From positions 2,316,001-2,380,000 of the forward strand of contig JAWHQI010000001.1 in assembly GCA_033032865.1 (NCBI GenBank): 64,000 nt of DNA. The letters run 5' to 3'. Shown one piece after another: positions 35,801 to 47,151 of this stretch. Below the pieces are notes generated by a model. The model saw only the letters and a program-made list of their open reading frames with translations. It was not told where the DNA came from and ran no database searches. The stretch is from Dactylorhiza incarnata (taxonomy: Eukaryota; Streptophyta; Magnoliopsida; Asparagales; Orchidaceae). Numbering within the stretch: the first letter of the stretch is position 1; every line of letters starts with the position of its first letter. The position numbers and the translations under genes were made by a program.

Positions 35801-37589
35801 GTTCTTTATATATTTACTCTGTTCTTATCGCTTATCCATTTCAGGACCGTCCCTGCTTAACACTCCTTGCTGAGCTTTTGGTCTGGGAGTTCTCAATATT
35901 TGGTAATGTTTTAATTTGATGCGTTATCATTCCCATTGTCTTAATTTCTTGCATTTTCACTCCCATTCGCTGATCTCTCTCTACTTAAAATCGGTGCTTA
36001 TCTTCCATGCTTATCGTGCTATTTTTTGGTTTTACACATGCTCGCAATCTATTTGATGGATTGCCTAAGAGATGTCCAATGTGAATTTTCAACTTACATG
36101 CTCGCAATCTCTACATACATTTGCAGTTATTTGGATTTCTTATGCCCCGGATCACTATATACCTTTACTTTTGGTGGATTTTGTTCAGAAACTCTGATTT
36201 AGGCTTTTATTTTATTTTTGGAGTTCTTAATTTTTTATTACCATTCGATAAAGAGGCATCATGAGATTAATGTATTTTGAGTTCTTAATTTTCTATTAAC
36301 TTTTCTTTTCCCTAACATATATATATATATATAAATAATTTTCACCTTAAATAATTTAACAGTATTTGCATGGGGAAGATGATGAATGGATTCAGTAAAT
36401 AGGTGGGGCAAATTAATAAATTTTTGATCTCCCATTTATATTTAACTAGGTGGCGCAGCCAACCAGGTCCCTGAAAAACTTCATTCACAGCGGTGATTTA
36501 CAGCAGCTTCGACCATCAGCAAAAGCATTTCTCGGCATTTCTTTGTGGTAACCTATGTTTGTGTTATGTCCATTTTGGGAGGCCAGTGTTTGTTTGTGAG
36601 GAAAATTATTCTGCAATGTTCAAAAGCATTTCTCCTGTTTGTTTGTGAGAAAATTTCTTTCTTCATTTGTGTGATCTTATTTCCCCATGTTTATTTTTAC
36701 TGCTTTGATGCCCTTAATATTGAATTAAAAATGGTTGTGTAAGTGTGTGTAATGCTTTGATGCTCTTGAACTGCTTCAGAGAGCATATATCTGCAACTAT
36801 AACTGCAAATAATATTTCTCCTGTTTGTTTCTTAGAGAGCAGTGGGAGGAAGGTTCTGCTGTGCAAACAACACTGCAGTTGGGCTCCGGAAGCCATCTAA
36901 GATATAGGTTCTGCTGTGCAATAAGCATAATACCTGTAATAATACTAACAGAACCTATGAGAATTTTAAAAAGTCAAGAAAAATAGAAGTACAATCCATA
37001 ATTAAAATGAGTATTATTGCTAAAAATGATTACAGAAAAATGTATACAAAGCTAAAAATAACGATACATCTATTAAAAGTGACTTCTAATAAAAATGAGT
37101 ATTATTGTTTCTCGAATGCTTCGAAGAAGAAATATAATCTTTTAGTTGTTCGATCCTCTTTTTAATACTAAAATTTGGGATGCATAAATTGATGTTCCTC
37201 CAGGTTTTGTTTCGATTTTTTTTATTAAGAATGCCAGCAGATTTTGTTTCGGCTTCTCCACCTCTTCGGTTTTGTTCTTATGGGTTCAAGAGTTCTCACA
37301 ACAATATTAAGTCAAGCTTTTCTTCTTCCTTTTTTTGATTAAAAATGGCAGCATTCAAGCTTTTGTTGGTGCTTTTCTTAAAATAAGTGTTTTTTAGATT
37401 ACAATATGGTAGCAGATCAAACTTGATTAGATTTCTCACACATGCTTGCTGGCACTTCTAGAGGAAGCTAACAATTTAGTAGAATTTATTCATTACTGCC
37501 TTCCTTTTAATGATTTAATTGTGCTCACAATGCTATTGAAGCTTATCTTATTGGAGCAATTAAGTTTCACCCATTCATTAGGCTTCACC
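32816..37589. other. Unclassified 4.8-kb AT-rich block inside the copia element
   Basis: No coding frame above 170 codons and no known domain. The left part (32990-33500) is C/T-rich, with CCTCCCGCGTCTCCTCCCGT duplicated at about 33108 and 33268 and AATCAAGAGCT recurring. Three tandem units of about 219 bp follow (33747-34316), then TTTCTGCTGTTAT-like low-complexity sequence (34580-34770) and a (TA)n stretch near 36320. CT-rich blocks followed by AT-rich ones resemble exons and introns of a captured gene. No terminal repeats were identified, so a Helitron-like or degraded DNA element is only a possibility. Confidence 0.4.
33747..34316. repeat. 219-bp tandem repeat, two full units and a partial one
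   Basis: GGTTTATGGATTTGGTA(C/T)ATG through GAGATACCAATATCTTCAATA repeats at 33747 and 33967, and a third copy of its second half is present at about 34168-34316. Divergence between units is low. Confidence 0.88.
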
Positions 37590-38661
37590 TGTACAACCCC
37601 CATATTCGCCGAGCTGGTCTGATCAGCCCGGACTCAGGCAGATCAAGGTGAACGAGGAAAGTGCTCGCTCGGGAGCTCCCGAAATCAGTCAAGGCAGAAA
37701 TAACTCCGGACGAGAGTAAAAGAGAGCGGCAGAACCAGTAGGGGAACACCCACTCGGCCCTTCGCGGGCGAGTGGAGGGTGTGTATTACCCATATTTCGT
37801 CAAGTCCAAATTGTAAGTAAAGGCGACCGAGACCAACGAAAGCGGAGAAGCGATGCCCGAGCCAAATGGACGAGTCCACCCGCCCGGCACCCAAGGGGAA
37901 GGGGAGGACAAATGGGGCTCCACTCGCCCAAGAAGGGGCGAGTGGAGTCCACTCGCCCGAGGGGCGAGCGGCCCACTCGCCCGAGGGGCGAGTCGGCCAC
38001 CCGCCCGAGGGGCGAGTCGGCCACCCGCCCGAGGGGCGAGTCGGCCACCCGCCCGAGGGGCGAATGACCCACCCGCCCAGGAGGAGCGAGGGGCCTGCTC
38101 GCCCGAGAAGGGTGAGCGCGGTCCCCTCTCCCGGTCGGACCTCGCGTCCGACGTCTTGGGGCGAGTCGGCCCTGGTTCGTCCATCCGGTGCGCGGTTAAG
38201 TTCCAGGTGGGGTGCGGATGGTATTTTCAAACAGCGGAACCTGGCTATTAACAGACCTATCATGCTATCCGCAGCCCATTTTCCGGAAATCTATAAATAG
38301 ACCCCCATGGGCACCTTGGGGAGGGTTGACATCTCCTTACCCCCACCCCCCTTAGTGTGTTCGGTTAGCTAGTGACCCTGGCCTCCGTTCGCCAAGTCTT
38401 TCAGGCCAACGGTCAGGTGTTGCGAGTGCTCTCCGAGGTGCCCAGCCTCATCATTGGCTTGGGAGGGGAAGATCTTCGGGTCTTTCGGGTTAGTGGCGGG
38501 ACCTCCTCGCTGCAGCTCGCGGGGTCTGTTTTCACCTGAATCCACCAGTAGAGAGGTTCTTAGGCTCTAAGTGACTAGACGTTCGACTTTATCTGAGATA
38601 AGTAAGGGCAAGCTGCCTACCCCTATTTTCGAACGCTGAAGCCGGGAAACTGGTTTCAACA
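37590..38661 (+). repeat. Probable 5' LTR of the Tat relative
   Basis: It starts TGTACAACCCCC and ends TTTCAACA, has a TATA box at 38291-38297 (TATAAATA context), and contains five or more tandem GGGCGAGTCGGCCACCCGCCCGA units at 37940-38090. The leader and gag follow. With only one copy the borders are provisional. Confidence 0.6.
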
Positions 38662-38717
38662 TTCTGGTGCGGTGAGCGTGGAACGCAGCTTGTTCGGAAA
38701 AAACTCAAGTAGGTCGA

Positions 38718-40835
38718 ATGGCTGGAAGTGAAGAGCTAGAGAACCCACCCCCTCCCGACGACTACGTAAGGAAAAGCGACTTCGATGAATTCAAGAAGGC
38801 GATCATGGAGACCTTGCGCTCTGCACTCACCCCCACAGGCGAGTGCTCGACTCCCCCGGTACCTATCCTCACCTCACCTACTCTAGGTGAGACGGCACCA
38901 GCAGGGGGACTTGATAAGGAAGCGCGGGTGGAGGAGGATAGAACTCTTCAGGCTAGGGTGCTGTTTCCTAGCCCGGCGAGTGCTCTGCACCTAGGGGAGG
39001 AGGCGCGGCGAGTGATGCCCATCCGCCAGGTGGGAAGGGGAAGCCCTTTCTGCGAATTGATCCTGACCGCCCCGGTTCCGGAGGGGTTTAGGGAGCCGGT
39101 CATGTCCCACTACACAGGCAAAGATGACCCTCAGGAGCACCTCCAGTGGTTTGAGGATGCCATGTCCATCAGGCAGGTGACCGACGCCTTCAAGTGTAGG
39201 CTGTTCGCTATCTCCTTTCAGGAGAAAGCTAGAGATTGGTTCCATCAACTTCCTCCCGGATCCATCTATAGTTTCGAGGACATGAAACGGAGTTCCCTGT
39301 TAAGGTTCTCTACGTCCAAAAAGAGGAGGAAGGGGGCGGAGGCACTCTTCCTGATCAAGCAGAGGTCGGAAGAGTCGCTGGGAAGCTACGTGGATCGGTT
39401 CCAAGAAGAGGTCCTTCTCGTCAACGAGGTCCCTGGACACACTTTGCAACTTGCGCTTACCCTCGGGTTGCGGCAGGGGTTGTTTCGCATGAGCTTGTCC
39501 CGGGACCCTCCTCTGTCTTACGAGGAGTTGATGGAGCGGGCAGGACGGGAGATCGAAGTGGAGGCAACAAACCCGGAGTTCGCGGCCAAGATGGCCAAAT
39601 GGACGGAAGGCGGAGAGAAGACAGGAGAGGCCCGACAGTCAGAGCTGAAGAAGGAGGAGCCGAGAAGGCAAGGTCCGTAAGGACCTCCTGGGGGGCAGGA
39701 GCCAGGGTGGAGACCCCAGCCACCGGCCAACCGACCGGCGTGGAGGCCGGCAGGGGGACCTTTCCAGGGCCAAGGAAGAGGCAATTTCCAGGGAGGTGAC
39801 AACTACCGGGGGCAAAGGCCCCAACATGCGATGGTCGTAGGCCAAGGAAGGAGAGGGAGAAAAAACCACGGTGGCAGAGGCGGCGGAAGAGGAAGAGGAG
39901 GTAGGAGGGAGTCCCCCTTTTGTGACTTCCATCAAGTGGAAGGTCACGCGACAGCTACTTGCCCCGAGTTTCTGGAGGTTAGGGAGGGAAGAGGACCCCC
40001 CACAGGGGAAGGGCTGTTGCTGATAGGAGACGGAAGGGGAGAAGGGGAGGAAGAGAGAAGAGAAGAAGGAGAGGAGGATCGGTGTGAAGATCGGGCGGAT
40101 GCGGGAGCACTGGGCCGGAACGGGGTAATCCATGGAGGGGTAGGAATTGAGGCCACCCGAAAGGGGAGCCTCCACGCTATCTACCGACGAGGCGTCGCTT
40201 CGACTTCCCGAACCCCACCCCCAAGAGAGAAGATCACCTTCTCATCCAAAGATATGCCAGCGCACGGCGATCCCTTCTGTGACGCCCTGGTGATCGAGGC
40301 TGCAGTGGAGAACTTCACGGTCTCCCGAATCCTGGTGGACAACGGGAGTTCGGTTAACGTGGTCTTCAAGAGTGCTTTCGACAAGATGAAGGTGGATCAG
40401 AAGAGGGTGGTCGCGTCAGATGGACCACTCTTCGGTTTTTCGGGCGAGAGAAAAGAAGTTGAAGGGGGAGTCGAGCTCCTGGTCACCTTGGGGGGGACAT
40501 CAAAAAACTGCCGGTTCGTCATAGTAGACGCACCGAGCAGCTATAGCGCCATCTTTGGGCGCCCCCTCATTAGTACCTTCAAGTGTGTGCCCTCCTCCTA
40601 CCACCAATGCTTGAAGTACAACATAGGAGGGTTGCAGATCCGAATCCGCGGGGACCCCAAGATAGCCCGCCAGTGCTACGTCACGTCCGTCAACGCCGTC
40701 ACTCGGAAGGAAGACGCAGAGGAAGTGGAAAAGGCGATAGAGGCCTTGATCAGGCTAAAGGTGTCGAAGGAGGTGAAGGGACAAGAAGTCGTCAGCAATG
40801 AGGACAGGAGGCCCGAAGCAGCGCAGGACGGCTGA
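38718..40835 (+). pseudogene. Tat-type gag-protease with one in-frame stop
   Basis: A single reading frame of 706 codons is broken only by TAA at 39678-39680. The start is MAGSEELENPP. Gag core: YTGKDDPQEHLQWFEDAM, FAISFQEKARDWFHQLPPGS and GSYVDRFQEE (residues 130-230). After the stop come a Gly/Arg/Gln-rich RNA-binding stretch, a knuckle CDFHQVEGHATATC, and retropepsin with LVDNGSSVNVVF and AIFGRPL. The frame ends at a clean stop without RT. Gag packages RNA and protease matures it. The TAA may be a CAA mutation (Gln context) or a readthrough point; mutation is simpler. Confidence 0.9.
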
Positions 40836-40980
40836 GAATTGAGCAAGGAGGACCCCGAGAAGGTCCGGATGTGCGCCTCATCAAGGGCAGTTATCTTTTT
40901 CTTTATGTATCTGTAATGGACCTTGAACACCTTATCTTAATGGATTTAGTTTTGACTAATGGAAGTGATAATGTTTCACG

Positions 40981-41760
40981 AGGCCCCGAGAAGAGACCGC
41001 TGACCGGGCTTGTTCATGCCGGCAGGGCAGGAGAACTCACTCGGTGAGGCAGATGTTCATATTGGTTAAGGCCCCGAGAAGAGACCGCTGACCGGGCTTG
41101 TTCATGCCGGCAGGGCAGGAGAACTCACTCGGTGAGGCAGAGGTTCATATTGGTTAAGGCCCCGAGAAGAGACCGCTGACCGGGCTTGTTCATGCCGGCA
41201 GGGCAGGAGAACTCACTCAGTGAGGCAGAGGTTCATATTGGTTAAGGTCCCGAGAAGAGACCGCTGACCGGGCTTGTTCATGCCGGCAGGGCAGGAGAAC
41301 TCACTCGGTGAGGCAGAGGTTCATATTGGTTAAGGCCCCGAGAAGAGACCGCTGACCGGGCTTGTTCATGCCGGCAGGGCAGGAGAACTCACTCGGTGAG
41401 GCAGAGGTTCATATTGGTTAATGCCCCGAGAAGAGACCGCTGACCGGGCTTGTTCATGCCGGCAGGGCAGGAGAACTCACTCGGTGAGGCAGATGTTCAT
41501 ATTGATTAAGGCCCCGAGAAGAGACCGCTGACCGGGCTTGTTCATGCCGGCAGGGCAGGCGAACTCACTCATCGAGGCAGGTGATTCATGATGATTAAGG
41601 CCCCGAGAAGAGACCGCTGACCGGGCTTGTTCATGCCGACAGGGCAAGAGAACTCACTCGGTGAGGTGAGATGTTCATATTGGTTAAAGCCCCGAGAATA
41701 GACCGCTGACCGGGCTTGTTCATGCCGGCAGAGCGGAGGAATCCACCCCGAAAGGTAGGT
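40981..41760. repeat. 88-bp tandem array, about nine units
   Basis: Units begin AGGCCCCGAGAAGAGACCGC at about 40981, 41069, 41157, 41245, 41333, 41421, 41509, 41598 and 41686. The first six are nearly identical; the last three diverge. Confidence 0.96.
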
Positions 41761-41866
41761 TATCTATTCATCTTTATCTAAAAGATCCCATGGCGGGGCA
41801 AAACAGCGGATCTCGCTCAAATAACAAAGATCATGTGCGAACCAGAGAAACAGTAAAAGAAAGGCC

Positions 41867-41872
41867 TTTATT
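41867..41872 (-). terminator. Poly(A) signal of antisense gene B
   Basis: AATAAA on the minus strand, 139 bp after the stop codon at 42011. Confidence 0.5.
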
Positions 41873-42010
41873 TGCAAAAAAAAAAGAAGATTACAAAGTT
41901 GAGATATCTCATCCCCCCGCTGACCCTTACATAAAAAAGAAATAAAAAGTGGACTCGCCTACATAAGGGGGAAGGTAGCCAACTAAAGCATAGGGAGGCC
42001 CTTTTGACTC

Positions 42011-43907
42011 TTAGGAGGAAGGAGAATAATCATGGCTGCAAGAGGGCGAACCAAGGGGCGGGGCGGGAGGAAAGTACTCTGGGAGCATCATGTCAGGAGT
42101 GACGTTTTCCCACTCGCCCCAAAACGCACCAACGTTGTGAAGAGAGCTGACCACAGCTTTAGCCGTCGTCACCACAGTCTTCCTGCGGCCAACTTCGACC
42201 TCGGCAGGGGTAAAGTGGAGAAGATCCGCCGCCCGCGAAGACTCGCCATGTCTTTCTCGCCCTGTAGCGCGAGCCTCAGCAAGCCGAGCTTTCAGACTCT
42301 CCACCTCTTTTTCCAAGTCCTCGACCCTCCTCCTAACCGAGTTGGCAGCGTCGGGTCCCTGCATTAGAAAAGTCGTATAAGTGAGAAAAAAACAAGTAAC
42401 AAAAAGAAGAGAGGGTCTCCGTTCGAATAAGGGCAAACCAGGCCCCCTGACGACTGCGCGAGAAGCCTCTCAGTCATCTCAAGACGAGTAGCCAGGTCGG
42501 CAGCTCTGTCCTCAGCCTCCCTCCTCGCCGCCTCAGCCTGAGTGAGTCGCCTAGAGAGTCTGAGGCTCCGGCGAGCCGTCATATGAGAAAGCTCAGTCGC
42601 ACGGAGCTGCGCTTGCGAGCTCAGGTAAGCAAGGTCACGCGTGGAACTTTCTTGGAAGGCGGCCGCATCCTGCCTGCCATACAAACCGTAGATCATGTCG
42701 TATGCAGCGTTGCTAATCGGCCCTCCCTCGGCCCAAGAAGACTGCCGAGAAGACATCGAGACACGATTCGTCGCTTCATCCCAGCGAAGGAAAGGCTCGC
42801 CAACCTGGTCCTTGGCATTACCCCCCAATTCAAAGTTGGGGTGGCAAGCCAACGCATCCGGGTCATCATCTCCTTCCTCCTCTCTCGCGGCGGATCGAGA
42901 CCCGCCTCCCCTACGGACAACTCTCCCCCGACGCATCTTCGGCTCCTTTGGCGGGTGGGGGGGGGGGGGGGGGGGGGGGGGAGAGTCCAATTCCACCACT
43001 GGCTCCTTCTCCCTCCGTTGCCTTAGCACTGGAGCCTCCTGGTAGGAAGAGCAGGCGGCTGTAGCCATTTGAGCCAGCTGATGGGTGGGGGAGGAGGAGC
43101 TCCTCCTGGCATGTGGAGGATTCCTGGGAAGGCTCCTCTCACCTGTAAAAGTAAAATGAGGGATTGGTGATGAGATCTAAGTAAGCAGGTAGGGAAATAA
43201 GAGGGGGGCTCAGGAGAAGGGGGGGGGGGGGGGGGGAGGTACCTGTCCCCGGCGGAATATAGGGAAGGCGATCGACGTTCCTCCGCAGGAATTCGACTTC
43301 AAAACCCACTCCCGCAAGGAATTTATACAACTCAGCCGCCTCGCCATCTACGCGAGGAGCCTTGTATGCTTTCTCTGACCTCTGAACAGGGGGGTAGGGG
43401 ATCTTCCCAAGGTCACCCCGGACAAAAACGAACTTGTCGCTCCAGTGATGAACCTTGTTAGCACCCTCACAAACTTTCACATGCGCGCCAGTGAGGAAGC
43501 ACACCCCATCGGCAGTAGCACGGAAGATGAACGACTTTCGGAAGACTGTCAGGTTAAACTCAATACCCTCCTCGCGCAGGTAACAAGCGAAGGCAACCAA
43601 CATAGATATCCCATTCGAGTTGAGTTCGGCCGGGACAATCCCGAAGTATCTAAGGAATTGCCTCACTTCCGGCCGGAAGCCCAAACTCGAAATGAGATAG
43701 CGGGAAGGCGAGCCAGTTATCATAGAAGGAGTTAACTGTCTCTCCCTCTGTAGGTCGGCGAGCAACCAGCCCTTCGGGGAGGAAGGACCTCTCAAAGGCA
43801 AGAACTTCCTCCTCCGACACCCTCCCAACAGGGAAGGGGTGGTCAGAGAAGTTCACCGCGCACTGTTCTCGCCCATTCTTAGTAGGTGAGGAGCGGTTAG
43901 GAGCCAT
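42011..43907 (-). CDS. Antisense gene B: putative gypsy-type transposase domain protein
   Basis: Three exons fit GT-AG introns and keep frame: 43907-43243, 43142-42439 and 42358-42011 (introns of 100 and 80 bp). The start is MAPNRSSPTKNG. Exon 1 holds a region like the plant domain called putative gypsy-type transposase (EVRQFLRYFGIVPAELNSN, RKSFIFRATADGV, WSDKFVFVRGD). Exon 2 encodes a Pro run from a 25-nt C tract, then a basic acidic mix and helices. Exon 3 begins a coiled coil (VEDLEKEVESLKARLAEA). One extra base near 43665 shifts exon 1, so this copy may be a pseudogene. Molecular function is unknown. Confidence 0.75.
42957..42981. repeat. G25 homopolymer in exon 2 of gene B
   Basis: It encodes a proline run on the minus strand; no sister copy is available for comparison. 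Confidence 0.97.
43219..43236. repeat. G18 homopolymer in intron 1 of gene B
   Basis: It begins immediately inside the splice donor (minus strand GTACCT followed by C18). Confidence 0.97.
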
Positions 43908-44007
43908 CACTAAGGGTGGAGGAGGATGAACGAGTATAGAAGCGAGAGGTAGAACAGGAAGGGCAAGCAAGGATATCAAGGTAAGAGGATATGAAAGGGA
44001 GAAGGGG

Positions 44008-44015
44008 TATTTATA
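44008..44015 (-). promoter_or_regulatory. TATA box of antisense gene B
   Basis: TATAAATA on the minus strand, about 100 bp before the proposed start codon at 43907. Confidence 0.6.
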
Positions 44016-44245
44016 AGTAAAAGTAAGAGCTCTTTTCCACTCACCCCCCCCACTCCCTCTCACTCGCTCGTTCCCACTCAACCCCTCACTCCAACTTCGA
44101 CTCTCGCACTCGGCATGTCAGCGGCTGCGTCCGCGTGAGAGAAGCAATTCAGTTAAGTAAACGCAAGTGCGTCGCAAGCGAAACAAATAGCTTAAAAATA
44201 TAATCGCAACCGCACAAAGCAGGTCGAGTAGTCACACATATTAAC

Positions 44246-44251
44246 TTTATT
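44246..44251 (-). terminator. Poly(A) signal of antisense gene A
   Basis: AATAAA on the minus strand, 62 bp after the stop at 44313. Confidence 0.5.
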
Positions 44252-44312
44252 ACATCACACTGCAGAAAGGTAAGCTGAAAGCGGCAAATAGGAGAAGTCG
44301 GGCTGGCCCCGC

Positions 44313-45459
44313 TCAAAGTTGAGTCCACTTCCAAAAGCCTCGACCTCGGTTCTGGGCTGTCAGTCCACGCATGGATCCGACACATTCCTGAGTCAGGGCG
44401 AGTTCGTCATTCGCGACACGCATATTAGCCCCCACTCGGCGCAGGTGGTCCGCCACCGGTTCCATCAGGCCACCCGAAGAAAGCCGAACCTCCTCTACTA
44501 GCAGGGCATGATCTTCTTCCAGCGCCCCCATCCGCTGCTCCATCGCGCGGGCATGTGCGAAAGGGTTCGGTTCAACGAACCCTCGCCCTTCCCGAAGCTC
44601 ATGAAGGAAACGCCCCTGCCTCTGAATCATGTCAACCAAGCGGTCCCTCAACTCCGAAACATTAGAGGGGTGCCCGACGAGCTCGTCTATTGCCGAAGGA
44701 GAGAGAGGCGGCGAGAGCGCTCCCATCTGTCCCGACCTGCCGGTCGAAGCATCATCCGGACCTGCAGGTTTAGTAAGCTTGTTACCTAGATCCCCGACAT
44801 GGTCAGATCCTTCTTGGAGAAGACTTACCTTGCGGGGTCCTCGGCTCTTTCCCGTGGCGAGAGGAGTGCTCGCATCGTTGCCCCAAGGGGTACCTCGACA
44901 GTGTGCCATAGGTGCCAGCGGGTGGGACACCCAGGGACTTTCCTGCACCAGCTTTAAAAGGGGGTCTCTCGGGAGTACGCCGCTTGCCCGGTTCACGCAG
45001 GGGTGGGAATAAGTCCGCCGGCATGCTGGGGGAGCCCTCCGCAACCGAGAAGGGAGGTACTGCGAGATAGGGAGGAAGAAGAAGAGTCATCAGTATCGGC
45101 ATGAGCATGCTTATCAAGCACATGTAAGGTCACTCACCACGGATCGGGGAGCGGACAGGGGGACTTGTCTGGGTACCCACACTCCCTGATTTAGCTGCCT
45201 CGAGAGACCTGTCCCTCCCACCGCGACTCGGTATCACGTCAACTGCCCCCAGGTGCTTATGGAACTCGGACATTAATGCGGATGAGGAGGACGTCCCACC
45301 CGCCGGCTCAGGGTGATGTCTCTTAGGCATAGGTCCCTCCACCTGCACCGAAGAGGGAAGCGAGTGCTCCATGACGACAGACCTAAGCTCCGCCAGGTCA
45401 TCTAGGCTCTTTCCAGAAATGGCTTTGAGGCGGGCGCGAATGTCCAAGGGGGGTTGCAT
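44313..45459 (-). CDS. Antisense gene A: coiled-coil protein of unknown function
   Basis: Three exons join in frame through GT-AG introns of 78 and 67 bp: 45459-45138, 45059-44829 and 44761-44313. The product starts MQPPLDIRARLKAISGKS and is about 333 residues. Exon 1 is Ser/Pro-rich after a short helical start. Exon 3 carries a helical segment (VSELRDRLVDMIQRQGRFL, then MEQRMGALEEDHALLVEEV) with heptad spacing, suggesting dimerisation. A Met at 45516 in the same frame is also possible, but it lies upstream of the expected transcription start. No stop or frameshift interrupts the spliced frame. No family was recognised. Confidence 0.7.
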
Positions 45460-45533
45460 GTCGACCAGTCTAAGGGGAAGGAATGAGAAGGGAGAGGTTT
45501 TTGAGTAGAGGCTCACCCCTCTCCGTCCTGAGG

Positions 45534-45541
45534 TTTTATAG
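45534..45541 (-). promoter_or_regulatory. TATA box of antisense gene A
   Basis: CTATAAAA on the minus strand, about 75 bp before the start codon at 45459. Confidence 0.6.
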
Positions 45542-45593
45542 CCAACGGGTGGGACCCGCTCGAATATTCTCTTTAAAAGATCCTACCAGCTCG

Positions 45594-47102
45594 TCAAATC
45601 AGAGGGTGTTTTCCGTTACCAACATAACGCACTGATTCACAAAGCTTTTCTTTCCATCCTCTATTTGAGAAAGAGGTTTTTAAAGTTCTTTCCAAATCCC
45701 CCTTCTCCTTAGTAAGAAGTTCAATAGTGGAGTGAGATTTAGAAAGAGCTTCTTCAAGTTCTTTCACTCTTGTCAAGGAGTGATTGCACTCTTGGCAAGA
45801 TACCTTTTCTTTCCCGAATAGTTTAGATAATTTTTTGTTTTCCTTTAACAAAAGTTTATTTTCAGAATTTAGAAGATTAATATCTTTTAAACTTTTATCA
45901 AAGAATTTGCAAGTTTGTAAATACTCAACATATAAATCATCATAAGAAGTAGGGAGAGTTACCTCAGTGTCGCTTTGGACAGTGCTTTCATCCTCGGATG
46001 TCTTGTTACTTTTTCCCATAAGGCAAATATTTGCCTCTTCTTCATCGCTAGTGGATGAGCCACTTGAATCCTCGGAGGAGGAGTCATCCCATGTAGCCGC
46101 TTTTAGTACCTTCTTCTTCTCATTTCCCTTGTGCCCTTTTTCTTTACGCTATTTCAGATATTTTAGGCACTTACTCCGAATATGTTCGGTCTTTCTACAA
46201 TGGTAGCACTCTGGTGGTGGTCGTTCATCATCGTCCTCGTCGCTACCTCTCTCTTTCTTTGATGAAGATCCCTTTTTGATGAAGTATTTCTGGAAGTTGT
46301 TTCTCCTTTCCGGATTCTTTATAAACCTTTTGAATTTCTTCACAAAAAGGCTCTCCTCATCCTCTTCATCATCATCTCCATTTGCCTCCTTTTTTGACTT
46401 TAAGGCCAAACTCTTCTTCTTTGGCTCCAAGTTGTACTCTTGTTGTTGAATTTTGAGTTTAACCTCATGGGTCTTGAGTTTCCCAATAAGGCTCTCAATT
46501 TGAAGCTTCTTTAAGTCGTGCGACTCCGAGATAGCCGTCACCTTTGGATTGAACTTTGGAGGGAGAGACCTTAGAATTTTTCTCACCAAGTCGCCGTTGG
46601 AGAACACCTTTCCAAGCACTTTTGAGTCGTTGACGATTTTGGTGAACCTTGTGTACATAGAATCAACGTCTTCATCTGTCTCCATCCGGAATTTCTCATA
46701 CTCGGATTCAAGTTGGAAGAGCTTTGAATCCTTCACCTGCGAAGTGCCTTCATGAGTAATTTCTAAAAGATTCCAAATATCATAAGCTGTTTCGCAAGCA
46801 CAAGTTCTATTAAATTCCGCTCTATCCAAAGCACAAAATAACGCATTTATTGCTTTAGCGTTATTCTTACATCTCAACTTATCATTGTCATCCAATCTAT
46901 CTCTAGGTTTTTCCATAGTGACTTCTCCAACAACAAATGTTGGTGGAGAATAACTTTGTTCTACCATACCTCAAACGTCATTATCTAAAGCAGTTAAAAA
47001 ACAACGCATTCTAATTTTCCAATAATTATAATCAGTTCCAGTAAATAGTGGAGGTCTACTTATCCCTTGACCCTCCAAAAAGGCATGATCGTGATGCGCC
47101 AT
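45594..47102 (-). pseudogene. Copia gag
   Basis: It starts MAHHDHAFLEGQG at 47102. The gag core includes FTGTDYNYWKIRM, TAYDIWNLLEITHEGTSQV and FRMETDEDVDSMYTRF. A basic-acidic linker and a knuckle CYHCRKTEHIRSKC (CX2CX4HX4C) follow. A long acidic and coiled-coil tail (ATWDDSSSEDSS, NICLM, then Leu/Lys/Glu heptads to about 45650) completes it. Stops replace Trp near 46970 and interrupt at about 46148. The end abuts the Tat-related block, so the natural C-terminus is lost. Confidence 0.9.
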
Positions 47103-47137
47103 TATTCTCGGTTGTGAGACCGTTTTGGAATAACCTT

Positions 47138-47149
47138 GCTCTGATACTA
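47138..47149 (-). promoter_or_regulatory. Initiator-Met tRNA primer site of the copia element
   Basis: TAGTATCAGAGC on the minus strand, two bases after the LTR end, differs by one base from the usual TGGTATCAGAGC. Confidence 0.88.
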
Positions 47150-47151
47150 AG

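Larger units (their letters stand above)
37590..45590 (+). mobile_element. Tat-related element with gag-protease and antisense genes, no pol
   Basis: An LTR-like region, a leader, gag-protease, an 88-bp tandem array and two minus-strand spliced genes follow each other. RT, RNase H and integrase are absent between the protease stop (40835) and the array (40981). No second LTR was found; copia gag sequence begins near 45594. In Tat relatives, extra antisense frames between pol and the 3' LTR are known, including the domain named putative gypsy-type transposase. Whether pol loss preceded transposition or happened here cannot be told from one copy. Confidence 0.75.

Noticed and set aside
37685..38300. 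Four overlapping frames of 90-192 codons
   Set aside because: They come from the GGGCGAGTCGGCC tandem units of an LTR and appear on both strands.
40981..41760. Regular 88-bp repeats considered as a CRISPR array
   Set aside because: Units are contiguous without unique spacers, and the genome is a plant.
46549..46755. Plus-strand frame opposite copia gag
   Set aside because: It is a shadow of the gag gene.
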